Part shown: positions 36,101 through 46,600 of the stretch, piece by piece
Layout of the letters: every line of letters starts with the position of its first letter
How positions within the stretch are numbered: the stretch's first letter is position 1
Assembly (NCBI RefSeq): GCF_965638725.1
Contig: NC_134970.1
Coordinates: forward strand, 5,151,001-5,215,000
From: Aptenodytes patagonicus
Lineage: Eukaryota; Chordata; Aves; Sphenisciformes; Spheniscidae
Reading direction: 5' to 3'
Length of the DNA stretch: 64,000 nt
Notes under the pieces: generated by a model
Told to the model about the DNA's origin: nothing
The model's database searches: none
The model's input: the letters and a program-made list of their open reading frames with translations, nothing else
Made by a program: the position numbers and the translations under genes

Positions 36101-37439
36101 CAGTTGCACCAGGGCACCCACTACCCAGCAAAGCACCTTCCCCCTCACAGGGGTTTCGTCCCTCCCGGATTCCCCAGCGTGGTGGGTGAAGGTGTTTTGC
36201 AAGAGGGGTGATCCGGCCAGATCCCAGCGGGATCCCAGCACTGAGGATTTGCTGGGGGGGGCGGGAAGCTGGGGGTCCCACAGCGGAGAACTGGCTGGTT
36301 TCTTCCATGTCATCAGCTCACACCAAAAAGCTCCTTCGCATCCTTTAATCTGTTAAGCAGCTTGGGGGGGGAGGACAGCCACTCGCTTCATTACTTAATG
36401 AAGCCCTTCGAGGAGGGGCTGCTGATTAAATCAGGTTGTCGATGAAATTGCTGCCGAGACCCCTCTAAGGGCGGGCGGCACCCAAGGGCTGTGCCGAAAT
36501 GCAGTGAGTGGGGTCTGGCCTTCGGGGTCACGGCCTGGGGAAAGTGAGTCACGGCTGACGGCTTAACTGAGAGGCTTAATTAAAGCATTAATTAGGAACT
36601 GAGAGCCCACGTCATGGGGTGCTTCGAAGTGATGGAGATGGGGTTTGGAAGGATGCACAAAGGAGCCGGGGGGGGGGTGGGTTTGTGGGATTACCTCTAC
36701 CCACCTGCTCTGGAGGGGGGTCCCCAAAAGCTCATGCCCCCTTGGGGCTGCAGCACCCCGACAGAGCAGCCCGTCCAGCCCCAATTTGGTCTCGGTGTGG
36801 GGCCGGGGTTTAGGGGTCTCTGATGTCCCCAGCCCTTGGGGACAGCCCGCAGCAGGGGACGGTGGCACCGGGGAATGGGGGCGAAGGATTTTTTCTCACC
36901 TGCTTGGACTTCTGCTGCTGGGGGCTGCCCGGCTCCTCGCTGGGGCTGTGGGGCACAGAAAGCAAAGGGGTGAGGGCTTTCAGCCCTCTGCAGCTCCGGG
37001 GGGGCTAAGACCCTCCAGCAGAGCACCACCCCAATTTTGGGGGGGGGAATGGTCAGCCTTTCGTTTGGCTCCAGAAGCAGCTCCCCCTGTCTCGACTGGG
37101 TCGAGCTCGGCCAACGCTATCCTTCCTAGCAGGGAGCCTGGGATGGGCTCTGCCATGGCCAAGGGTGACAGCAATGAGGTTAATTTGGGGACCCCCCCTC
37201 TAATGAACGCTTCTCCTCTCTGTAAGCCAATGAGCATCATCGCACCGACCCCTGGAGCAAAAAAACCTGATAAAACAGCTCATTAAATTGCATTTAAACT
37301 GAGAATAGGAGAAAAAGGCGCTGGAGGAGCTGGGAGGGGATGCCCAGCACATCGCCCACCCCGCAGGTCGCATCCTGCCCGCCGGCACTCACCTGTCGGC
37401 AGCCCAGACCTCGCGCAGGATCTCCGTCTGCAGCGGCAT
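29982..37439 (-). CDS. TULP1: TULP1, tubby-like protein 1
   Basis: This is a photoreceptor-enriched tubby protein needed for trafficking to the outer segment; its C-terminal tubby domain binds phosphoinositides. Fourteen exons join in frame: 37439-37393, 36945-36900, 35347-35224, 35107-34961, 34346-34212, 33945-33832, 33715-33578, 33398-33307, 33059-32886, 32474-32362, 31859-31751, 31554-31456, 31163-30992 and 30115-29982. The product is 547 aa (human 542). Residues 1-31 match human TULP1 (MPL..E.LREVWA.D). Residues 32-281 form a Lys/Glu-rich low-complexity linker. Residues from about 296 form the tubby barrel and C-terminal helix, ending FDGKLACE. The lipid-binding basic motif is [17 protein letters not shown]. 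The Lys/Glu linker and TEAD3/FKBP5 neighbours favour TULP1 over TULP3 or TUB. No AATAAA was found near the stop. Confidence 0.95.
30992..31163 (-). CDS. TULP1: TULP1 exon 13
   Basis: The 172-nt exon runs from [20 protein letters not shown] through [20 protein letters not shown] to NFQIVHGSD plus one base. Donor GTAAGC. Confidence 0.97.
31456..31554 (-). CDS. TULP1: TULP1 exon 12
   Basis: The exon is 99 nt, phase 0-0: [20 protein letters not shown] then [13 protein letters not shown]. Donor GTAAGT. Confidence 0.97.
31751..31859 (-). CDS. TULP1: TULP1 exon 11
   Basis: The 109-nt exon completes Arg, then encodes [19 protein letters not shown] and ends QELSAVVY in phase 0. Donor GTAAGC. Confidence 0.97.
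32362..32474 (-). CDS. TULP1: TULP1 exon 10 (phosphoinositide-binding motif)
   Basis: The 113-nt exon encodes [20 protein letters not shown] then [17 protein letters not shown] and part of Arg. The basic residues correspond to the PIP2-contacting Lys/Arg of tubby. Confidence 0.97.
32886..33059 (-). CDS. TULP1: TULP1 exon 9 (start of tubby domain)
   Basis: The exon is 174 nt, phase 0-0. It contains [20 protein letters not shown] then [19 protein letters not shown], which are the first strands of the tubby barrel. Confidence 0.96.
33307..33398 (-). CDS. TULP1: TULP1 exon 8
   Basis: The 92-nt exon completes Ala, then encodes [20 protein letters not shown] and [10 protein letters not shown] in phase 0. 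It aligns with human KKSNQKGKAKGKGKKK. Donor GTACGA. Confidence 0.9.
33578..33715 (-). CDS. TULP1: TULP1 exon 7, linker repeat copy 2
   Basis: The exon is 138 nt, phase 1-1. It has a Ser/Asp-rich start ([13 protein letters not shown]) and then [13 protein letters not shown] followed by KEKKTKKK, which parallels exon 6. No separate counterpart is evident in the human protein as I recall it. Confidence 0.87.
33832..33945 (-). CDS. TULP1: TULP1 exon 6, linker repeat copy 1
   Basis: The exon is 114 nt, phase 1-1, and includes [20 protein letters not shown]. It resembles human SPAAMFLVGEG..KKALKKK and the following exon 7. Donor GTACGG. Confidence 0.88.
34212..34346 (-). CDS. TULP1: TULP1 exon 5
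   Basis: The exon is 135 nt, phase 1-1. It has an acidic run ([15 protein letters not shown]) followed by a basic run ([20 protein letters not shown]). Donor GTGAGT. Confidence 0.88.
34961..35107 (-). CDS. TULP1: TULP1 exon 4
   Basis: The exon is 147 nt, phase 1-1. It begins [15 protein letters not shown], contains [13 protein letters not shown] (similar to the human VYARFLRDPEAKKRDPRE block) and ends GPKKQQ. The donor is weak: GTGGGG running into a G-tract. Confidence 0.87.
35224..35347 (-). CDS. TULP1: TULP1 exon 3
   Basis: The 124-nt exon encodes [20 protein letters not shown], then [20 protein letters not shown] and Gln, ending in phase 1 at GTAAGC. It is the first Lys-rich linker exon. 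Confidence 0.88.
35348..36899 (-). other. TULP1 intron 2
   Basis: 1.55 kb. Near 35941-36000 it has TAATCC (35963-35968), an ATTAGG and TATAAATA (35983-35990). A donor-like GTAAGT near 35545 has no sensible exon attached. Otherwise nothing recognised. Confidence 0.6.
36900..36945 (-). CDS. TULP1: TULP1 exon 2
   Basis: The 46-nt exon completes Ser, then encodes [15 protein letters not shown] in phase 0. Acceptor CCACAG, donor GTGAGA. Composition fits the human HEEESLSPE..PKQ segment. Confidence 0.8.
36946..37392 (-). other. TULP1 intron 1
   Basis: 447 bp; G-run near 37040 and nothing else recognised. Confidence 0.7.
37393..37439 (-). CDS. TULP1: TULP1 exon 1 (ATG)
   Basis: The coding part is 47 nt, [15 protein letters not shown] plus two bases of Ser. 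The context GAGCCATGC has G at -3. Donor GTGAGT. It aligns with human MPLRDETLREVWASDS, which fixes the start. Confidence 0.93.
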
Positions 37440-37800
37440 GGCTCCCAGCCTGGCGTCGAGCGGGATGGCTCCCTCCGCCCTGCCCCGACCTCCTTCCCTC
37501 CTCCCCGTCACCGGCCGCTGACCCCCCCCCCCCCCCGGGTGCCGCAGCCCCTACCAGCCTGGGGCCAGATCCATGGGCTCAGCCACCGTGGCAACGGTCC
37601 GAGCAGCCGAGCGGCATCAGCTCAGCCGCCTCCGCAAGCCCCCACGGCAGTCGGAGGAGGAGGAAGAACAGGCGAAGGAGATGATTAACTTTTTATTTCT
37701 CCTGAAACTCAGTAATAGGATTTCAGGGGCTGCCGGCCGGGCCTGCCAGGAGAGCAGCTGGCAAGGCGGTAATCCCAGGAAAAGGGGGCCCTACGGGAGC
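37440..37800 (-). promoter_or_regulatory. TULP1 5' flank with X-box-like and CRX-like sites
   Basis: Upstream of the ATG are an RFX X-box-like palindrome GCCACC-GT-GGCAAC (37582-37595, about 143 nt from the ATG) and TAATCC (37770-37775), an OTX/CRX core. Both fit a ciliary photoreceptor gene. No TATA box was recognised and the TSS is unknown. Function is inferred from motif and position only. Confidence 0.35.
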
Positions 37801-39289
37801 GCAGCAGGGCACAGGGGGTCAATAGGACCCCGGGCACCTTTTGGGGGTGCACGGCTCCCCCCACGCTGGGTGGGGTCCCCGGCATGGCGGGGCCGCTCGC
37901 TCCAGCCTGGCGTGGGCAGAGGGATGCTGCCTGACCTAGTTTAGGGTTACGCTTCCTGGATGAGCCTTTTTCCACCCAAAAAATGTCGTCTTGGTGATAG
38001 AAAAGCAGGATTTGGGCTGGTTTGCATGAGCTGTGCACGGGGAGCCTGTGCAGCAGGCATCCCCGGCTCCGGGCGATGCTAAGGGCTTCCCTACGGACCA
38101 CTGCTCTGCTCTGACCCCTGTCCCATGTCCCCAGGTCCCTTTGGGTGACGGGTTTCACACCCTGCACATCGCCGCTCCCGCCTCGCCTCGTTGTTAACAG
38201 CACTTCATATTCAGCTGTTAATATTCCCCTCTGAAGGCTGCCTGCGGATGCTCTCCGGTTGCAAAGCCAGACGAGCCAAGTGCCCCCGGTGACCCCATGG
38301 GACCCTCGGCCTTGCCCAGCCCGCCATAGACACCCCAAAACCCCTCGTCGCCCCATTTCCCACCCCGTGCCCAGTGCCACTAGATGGCATTTGAACACCG
38401 TGCACCCGGGACCCACCAGCACTGCGAAAGTTTTGACACCTTCGGTACAAAATCCTTCCTGTTTCCCTTTAATCTCTAAACTGCATCTCATCACCTGCCC
38501 GAGTTTAATTTCTCGTCCAAGGGGGAGAAAAGCACCAAGCCAAAAAAAGCCAAAAAATTTGTTTAGAAATGGGGCAAAAGCCCAGAAGCTGCAAAGAAAG
38601 GGTTGTTTTTTTTTCTGTAGAGGGTTGTTTCCTATGGAAAATGTGGCTTGGGTGCCCCCAAACAACTTTTTTGCCCTGCCTGCAAGAAAAAAAAGCTGAT
38701 TCTTTGCAGAGTCCCTGGGTCTCGCAGCACCCTCCTGGGGCAGCACCTGCCGGGATCCTTTGCTGGCTACGAGAGACCCCAGGGGTGGTGTAAAACCGGA
38801 GACCTGGACGAGCAGCCGGAGCAGCCGCACGGCCTCCTTGGTGTTCGCACGCCGGCTGTGCGTGTCCCCCGCTCCCCTGGGCTCGTTGCAGCAGCGGGGC
38901 AAATCGTCGCCCGGCAAGACTCTTGGCCAAGGGGCACAAACGCCTCCTCCACCCACCCAGGTGCCCCCCGGGGAGTCCCCTCCTAAAGGTACATGCTGGC
39001 AAAAAAAAAAAAAAGCATCATGATAAGCCCCCCCCCAGGCTGGAAAACCAGCCGAGACCCCCAAGTAGCATCCCCCAGGGCAGGCATCTCCGAAGCACGG
39101 CGTGCTGGCCCTTCCCTGGCTCTCCAGGGAACGATGGTGCTGATAAAAAGGGGCAGCATCAGTCTTTGGGGACACCAGTAATTCCAATTCGCTGGAGCCG
39201 GGGCATCTCCACCCAGGGGAGAGCACACCCGTCCCCCCCCCACGGCCACCCCCTTTGCTGAGCAGGATCCAGAGAAAAGGCACTTTTTT
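37801..39289. other. Spacer between the FKBP5 3' end and the TULP1 promoter
   Basis: About 1.5 kb with no recognised gene. The minus strand is free of stop codons in one frame for most of it (39328-37709), but with no ATG at the start of the frame and no domain similarity that I recognise. Confidence 0.6.
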
Positions 39290-39310
39290 TCCCTTTTTTT
39301 CTTTCAGTTG

Positions 39311-39316
39311 TTTATT
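39311..39316 (-). terminator. Candidate distal FKBP5 poly(A) signal
   Basis: AATAAA on the minus strand, about 1.26 kb after the FKBP5 stop, followed by A/G-rich DNA. Confidence 0.4.
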
Positions 39317-40305
39317 TTCAAGCTCCAAAACGGGTATTACAAAGAACGGACAGGAAAAACAACAACCGGAAAGCTGTTCTCACACGGCAGTGACGGCGTC
39401 CCTTTAGGATGGAGGGGGACGATGGCCGAGGTGGCAGCAGCACCGGTGCGGGGACACGATGAGCCCCGCGCACGCCGGGGTCCCCCCCTCGCCACGGCAG
39501 CGAGCGCCACGGGAAAGCTGCTCACGGATGAGCTGTAAACCCGCGGTACCAGCTCAGACCCAGTCACTTGCTTTCTGAACCACAGTGTGTCAACCTGCTC
39601 TTTTTTTCCCCCCGTATGGACCCCAAATAAGCAATAAAACTCCCATTTAAAGATGGGAGCCGAGGGATGGGGTGCAGGCTGCGTGTTGAGCGCCTGCGAG
39701 CAGCGGAGCTGGACAGGAGGCTTTTACCCTCCAAGGAAACAGAAACCAGCTTCTTCAAAAGATGAAATCCCCCCTCCCACCCACCCCACCCCCCCCCCGA
39801 AACAGTGCTTTAAAGGCGAATTGCATCCCTGCACCGAGGGGCTGCAGCGGAGGTGATGCAGGTCCTCACCCTCGCGCCTGGCTCGGCATCGCAATCCCTT
39901 CGGCCGCAGGCAAGAAGCCACCAGGAGGGAAAACCAATTTCCCCCCCACCCCCCAACCCAGCAAGCACCCATGGCTGAGCGAGCCGCCAGGTGCTCCGGG
40001 GCCGCTGGGTCCCCGGGAGCCAGCCCCGGGCTCCAGCAGCCCACCGTGCCCGTGCCGACAGCGCTCCCCTCCCTGCTCGGGGCTGGCGGAGGCACCGCCG
40101 CACCCGGTGCCGGCGCCGGTGCGGTGCAGCGCGGTCGTGTGCCGGATACAACTGGAGGCAGCACTGCAGCGTACAAGGAGCATCTCCCGCATCCCAGCTC
40201 ATCTCGGAGGACCCAGGATGCTGCGCCGACAGCCAACACGAAGCCAAGGGAGCTGGGACGAGCTGTCTACGGAAACCTCCCAACAGCCAAGAGTTTCAAT
40301 TTTTC

Positions 40306-40311
40306 TTTATT
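40306..40311 (-). terminator. Candidate proximal FKBP5 poly(A) signal
   Basis: AATAAA on the minus strand, about 270 nt after the FKBP5 stop. Confidence 0.4.
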
Positions 40312-40579
40312 TTTTTTTTTTTTTCTCTTTCTCTCCGTTTAAAAGCTATTTGTTCCACGTGCGGTGGTCCCACGGCGTCCCGCCGCTCCCGCTCTGCCCC
40401 CGAGCGCACCCAGGGCGGTGGGACGGGGTTCGTTTTTCTTTGCGAGGCGCTTTTTGCTTCCACGATCACACAAACTGTAACAAGCTTTACAAAAAAACAC
40501 TGGCGAGTCCCAAGGTCTGGCAGCAACCTTCTTCTGCATGGGCCAAGGGCAGGAGGCTCTCCCTTCCCCTCCTCCTCCA

Positions 40580-40687
40580 TCATACGTGTCCTTCGGCCTC
40601 TTCTTCTTCAGGACCGGGAGTTTTCGGTCCCTTTTCACAAGCTGCTTTCTCCACTGCTTTTTCGACCCCGGTTTTGCTAGCTGCTTC
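40580..40687 (-). CDS. FKBP5: FKBP5 exon 11, C-terminus and stop
   Basis: The 108-nt coding part runs [20 protein letters not shown], then [15 protein letters not shown] and TGA. The tail is diverged from human except for the terminal EGHV. Confidence 0.93.
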   Translation of the reverse strand, partial: EAASKTGVEKAVEKAACEKGPKTPGPEEEEAEGHV

Positions 40688-43600
40688 CTGCAAAACAGCA
40701 AATAAAGCACTCGGATGAGAAACAGGAGCGAGGAGGAAGCAGCAGGCAGGCGACGGCGATGCTGGGGATGGGTACAGGCAGCCAGGCCTGGCACGGCAGG
40801 CAAAATTCTCCCCCTTGGCTCCCCCCTGCCTACCAACCAGCGCGGCTCACACCGGAGGCTCCCGTTTCCTTGGCTCAGCGGCCGGCGGAGGTTAAACCCC
40901 ATAGGCTCAGCGAGCTTTTGGGGAAGGTATGGGATCCCCTGGGAATGATGCGACCCACCTCGATGGGAGCAGGGTGCCGACGCAGAGCGAGCCTGGACGG
41001 ATGGGTGCAGGGGCACGGAGGAGAGGGACAAGGAGAGAAGGCAGCAGCACCGGAGCGGAGATAGGGGACCGAGCCATAGGTGCAGCCCCTACACCCGGCC
41101 GTGGGTGCAGCCCGTCCAGCGGGTGCAGGAGAGGAGCGCTAAGGCACGGGGAAGCCTTACGTCTGCTCCAGCAGTGACTCTCCCCATCACAGCCGGCCGC
41201 ACGAGCCAACGCACCACGGTGCCAGCAGCCGGCCGGGGCGGCTCCGCTCCCTGCCCCGAGCCGGTTACCCCGGCACGCTGCTCCCCAGGGTCTGCACCGG
41301 CCACTTAGTCCACAGCCTCACCTCCAGGCACCAGTTCAGAAGAGATTATACTAAAAATGACCCGCGCAGACGGCTAGCAAAGCTGTGTCCTCTCTCATTA
41401 CAGTACACCGGGTTTTGTTCAGAGGAATTTTGGATGAAAGCCTGTTAGGAGACAGCGATCTCTCCGTACGAGCAGAGGAGCAGGCTATTGCCTTACCAGG
41501 TTCAGGAAATCCACACTATCATGTCTCAAAATACCCTTGGCCTTGCCAGAGGCAGGATGACATTTCATTTTACTGGCGACCAGGAGGTCATCAACAGTTA
41601 CTAGCTGGGAACAGCAAAATTCAGTACAAATGCCAACCCTGTTACCAGCCCTCGGGAGCTCGCACCACAAATATTTCTATTGATGACTGAGCATCTGACG
41701 GCAGTCTCTGCGTAAGAGAGACCAAGAAATAAACCACTTCTTCCCATTGCAGCAGGCTCTATCCCTCCGTCCTCAACCTGATCTATAATTTAATTGGTTT
41801 TAACCCATCTCTTCTCACCACAAACCTGCCGGGCATCCTTCAGCGCAGCCTGTTAGATGGCCAAAAACAGGCAACACGCACCTTTGCATCCCTCTCCGCA
41901 AACTTTGCAAACATGTTGGCGTAGATCCTCCGGTCCCGCTCGTTGTGCTCCTTCGTTTTCTTCTGGCAGACGGAGATCTGGGATTTCGCTGCTTTGTTCT
42001 GTGGATTCACTTCCAGCACTTTTTGAAAGTCACATTTTGCCAGCTCGAACTCGTTCATTAATAACCTGGCTTCACCCCTCCGGTACAAGCCCTTCTCGTT
42101 GTCCTGGTCCAGTCCTAGCGCCTGGAAACACACAGGTCCCTGTTAGCAACTTGGGGATCCCCCAGAGACTCCCTTACGGTTGAAGCCTCATTAAATCTGC
42201 CGAAATTAGGACTAGGTGGCCTCAAGTCTCCAGAGCACTCGCATCTTGCTCAACAAAAATTGACTCATCTCCATCAGCAGTTGCCAGGTCATTAATATAG
42301 TTTAGTTATTTCTCCTAGCTTAAAATCCCCCTGAGAGTGGCAGAGTCGGTGGGAGACAAACCCACAGACAAGAAATCAGGTGTAAACGCTAAACCTGAGC
42401 CCAGAGGAGCACGGGGAGCTCGGAGGCAAGGGAGCTGATGGATTAAACGAGGTTTTGTCTCCCTGCTTTAGTAATGGCATTATTTTCCTTTAGTAAAAGC
42501 CACATATGCATCTCAGAGATGATTTACCTTTTAGATTAAGGCAACTAGCTTTACTGTCTTTCCCATACGCAAGATGCTTAAATTTAAGCCTTTTATAAAA
42601 GAATTAATAGTTTCCTGACAAAGACAAGGTTGCAGCTCTTCTAGGGACTGGCAAAGCCCCATCCCACCCCTCAACGGACTTGGAGATCCGCTGCAGCTCG
42701 GGCAGAGACTGCCTCTGTCGTACCCAGATCAGCACCCGACGCCCAGATCCAGCCTGGGCAGACCCAAACAGCGTCCTAAGGCTGTCGGTCCCTGCAGCAT
42801 CCGTTCACGTGGATCCGGCTTTGGAAGAAAAGCCATTGTAAGCGCATGCCCAGGTGGATTTTAAACTCCAAAAAGCACTTTTGCTCCTGCAGTCTCCGAG
42901 CACGCAGCATGCGCGCCGACCCCCAGGTGCGGAAAGGATGCCTCCATCCCACTGCCGCTTGGACATGGCTTCTTATTCGAAAAGAAATTCAAAAACCCCC
43001 AAACTCCCAGGGAAAACACGCAAGACGAGAGGATGCCCCAATCCCCGGGCTCGTGCACCTCTACCTTATCGCAGCACTCGACGGCTTTGGCGTACTCTCG
43101 CAGCTTCAGGTAACACATGGCCAGGTTGAGGAAGGCAGCCAGGAGGAAGGAGTCGGAGGCTTTCGACTCTTTCTCAGACAAGCCGTACTCCATTTCCAGC
43201 CAGGACACGATCTTCCCATACTGAATCACCGCCTGCAGGTATTTGCCTTCCTGGGATGGAGCAAAGAAGAAGAGGCTAGAGGAACCCGCGCCGACAACGC
43301 TCGGTCTGCTGCCGAAACATCCTGCAAACAGGTTACGAGTTTAACGCAGTGTGTTAAATAAATAAATGAAGGAAGGAGGATGCCGAATACCTACAAACAC
43401 ACCGGGGCCTGGCTGGAGCTGCCGGTGTGCAGCCCCTGTGAAAAGCCAAGTCAGAGCTTGCGTTCCTCCTCTGTGCAGAGCAGAGGGGGACCGGGATGCC
43501 CCAGCCCGGGAAAGGGAACTGCAAAGCCCCTCGGCATTAGCCCTGGCCACATCCGCCCCTGGGAAGAGTCCGATCTGCCGTCCCGCTCCGCAGGGAGCAC

Positions 43601-46600
43601 ACGTGGGCAAGGCAACGCCGGGAAAGGAGGAGGTATCTCAGGGAGTTGAGAAAAAGGCAGAGGAAGGGCAGGACTCGCCTTCCCCAGCGCTGTTTGGGGG
43701 GGGACAGGGCTTCTCCGACACTGATGACTGCTAAGTCGTGTATCCGACGGTCACCCCGAATTTACTTCCAGCTCCCTTACTCCGCCTCCGCCATCCCCAA
43801 GGTTACAAACCTTGAAGTACATCGTGCCTTTCTCCTTGACGACGGCAGCCTGCTCCAGCTTCTCTTTGGTGTCCATCTCCCACGACTCCTTAGCCTGCAA
43901 ATAAACGCTCGGAGCAATCCCAGCGGAGCACGGCAACCCACCGCACCGGCAGGACCACGTGGCTTTCTAGGATTGCTTGTTAACGAGCGGGGCTCGTCAG
44001 GGCAGTATTACAGAGGGCAGATCCGGCAGTTTTTTTAATTTGAGGGGCTGGGGACGAGGAGACACCCAGAGCACACGTCGGGGTGCGGACCTGGAGCCCT
44101 TTACAACAGGGAAACCCCCGCCAGGTTCAGGACTTCACCCTGAGCAAGGCGGTTCGTCCACCGCAACCCCACAGGAGGAAAAACCCTGCCAAAAAATACA
44201 GCCCAAAAAGGGAAGAGGAGGGTGGGGAGAGACATCCCCCAACAGAGAGGGGATGCGGTGGCTCTCGCTCCCGCTCCGGCCAGGGCGATGGGGTGGGGAA
44301 GGGACCCGGCCGGGGATGCGGCACAGCAGCACCTGTCCCATCCCATGGGCATCTCCCGCATCCCGTCCCCAGCCTCCCCACGGGCACAGCTGGCTCGGCA
44401 TGCCAGCCAAGCTCCTCGGGGCCGGCTGGCCCTACACACCAACTTTTATCTGTGCAGCCTGGGGCGGGGGGGGAGAAAAGAAAAAAAAAAAGGGGGGGGG
44501 GGGGAGGGGGGGAAAAAAAAAAATCAAAGGACAAAAAAATACAAGGGGAAAAAAAGGAAAAAAAAAAAGGGGGGGGGGGGGGAAATACAAAAGGAACAAG
44601 GCTAGGAACAAATAAGAGAACCAGCCTTGGACCCCAGCCAGAAAACTAAAACAAACCAACAGAGAAGAACAAATTAAGAACACAGAGATCCTTGGTGACG
44701 TATCCACTTCAGCAGGGGCCGGGCTGCAGCCACACCAGGGACAAAGGGTGGACGCTGCAAAGGGACCGGCGTTCCCGTAACCTGGGGAGGGACCAGCGTG
44801 CTCCTACCCTCACCTTTTCAAAGCTTTTCAGCGTAACCTCGTACACCAGCTCCGCGTTCGCCTGGATGCCGTATTTCGGCTTCCCCGCCTCGCCAAAGCC
44901 GTACCTGAAAGGGCAGAAAGGAGCTGTCAAGAGGAGAGGGGGGAAATCTTCATTTCAGCAGCGTTTGGCCATAAACACAGACCCAGGTTACTAATTCTGG
45001 TTTCACACCCAGCTCGATGCCTGCAGCTTTCTAACGTTTTGGGGCCAGGGTGATGTTATTCTCCACGAGCAAAGATATCTGACAATATACAACGCATTAT
45101 ATATTGGGAATCATCCTGTCCAGACGCATCAAATCCATCTTTTTATACAGGTTTCTCTCCAGTGTAGGGACCCAGCCCTGGCCATTTCCAGGGAGACATT
45201 TTCCTTTCAGCCACAGCCCTCGGATAAACGCCTTCTACCCGATTTTTTAAAGCATCTCGAGGTTCCTGCTTGCACGCCACCAGTCACTCTTGCCATCCCT
45301 GCTGGCATTGCTAACCCGAGGCTCTCCCGGAGAGTCCTATTTTCGGGATCACCGTCCTCCACAAGTGCTAAAACGACCTCGGATGCTGGAAGCTTAAAAC
45401 TAGACGGCATCCCCGCGGGGATGCTCCTTACCGTGGCCCGAGGTAGAGGACGCAGTGCTCTCCCCTCTGCATCTTCTCCAGGGCTTTGTCGATGCCGATG
45501 GGGATGTCGTGGTCCTCCCCTTCGCCCACAACGAACTTCACGTCTTTGCAATCGAACCTGGTGCCGCCGCAGAATCCCTCCAGGTGAACTGCAAGAGGGG
45601 ACGGGGCAGGATCGCACCCGGAGCCACCCAAACCAAAGCAAGGTGGGCTCCAAAGAAAGCATCTTACAAAGCATTATCTCCCAAAATCCAGCAAAGCCTC
45701 CAGCCCTGGAAGCCCTGGAAGGGGGAAGACACGGCGCTGGGGGCAGCCAAGGAGCCCCTGGTGAGCAGAGAGGGATGGGGAGGGCTTGGAAACATTGCTG
45801 AAAGCAAGACAGGCATATCTCGTCTAACCAAGGACCAGACAACAGATAAACATCATGACTAATATGTTCCCCTCGTACTCAACTGCACGAGTCAAGTCTT
45901 ACTGGAACTGGATATTGCTCCTGGCACGCCGCCACGCAGAGTTTATCACGGCGATTACAAATCTTCTATACAGTGCTATACCGCCTTGCCTTCTACCTCG
46001 AAAACAAGGCTATGTTCTCCTGCCTCTAAGAACTCAAAGTACAAGATAAACATTTTTTTCTTTTTTTTTTTTTTTTTAATCTTCAACCAATAACCGCGCT
46101 GTTCCAGCTCCAGACGCTGGCAGAAGCGCAGCCAGAGCGGACACCGGGTACCTGGCACATTCGCCACCTGGTACTCCTGGCTGGGTTTCCACAGCAAGAT
46201 TATTCTTTATTTATTCGATCCTGAAGACGTTCCGGGCTTTGGGGACAGTTTTATGTTCTTTGCCCTCTGCTTGCAGGGTACAAGGCATACGTGTGCAGGC
46301 AGGTATAAAGTAAAAGCAATTTCATAAGGAACTCCTACGTATTGTTAAAAAAAAAAGCCAAAACAAACACAAAAGACTTTTTTAAGAGGAAAAACTCACG
46401 ATGGGCATTAATGTTGTCACAACTGTGCTTAAAGACTTTGCAGCCTGGAAGGACACGAGCTTTACCTTTGCTCACTGCAGAGCGGAGAGAGCAGGATGCG
46501 ACCCAAGCTACCGCAGGGCACCGAACATCTCGCCCCGGTGGCGGGGGTGGCAGGAGGCGAGCGCAAGGACAAGCCGAAGCAGACGCAGTGCCGGACACAG

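Larger units (their letters stand above)
39290..40579 (-). other. FKBP5: FKBP5 3' UTR (3' end approximate)
   Basis: There is no further coding exon after the TGA. Two minus-strand AATAAA hexamers occur: 40311-40306 (proximal, next to an A/T-rich run) and 39316-39311 (distal). The distal site would give a 3' UTR of about 1.3 kb. Which one is used cannot be decided from sequence. Confidence 0.5.
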
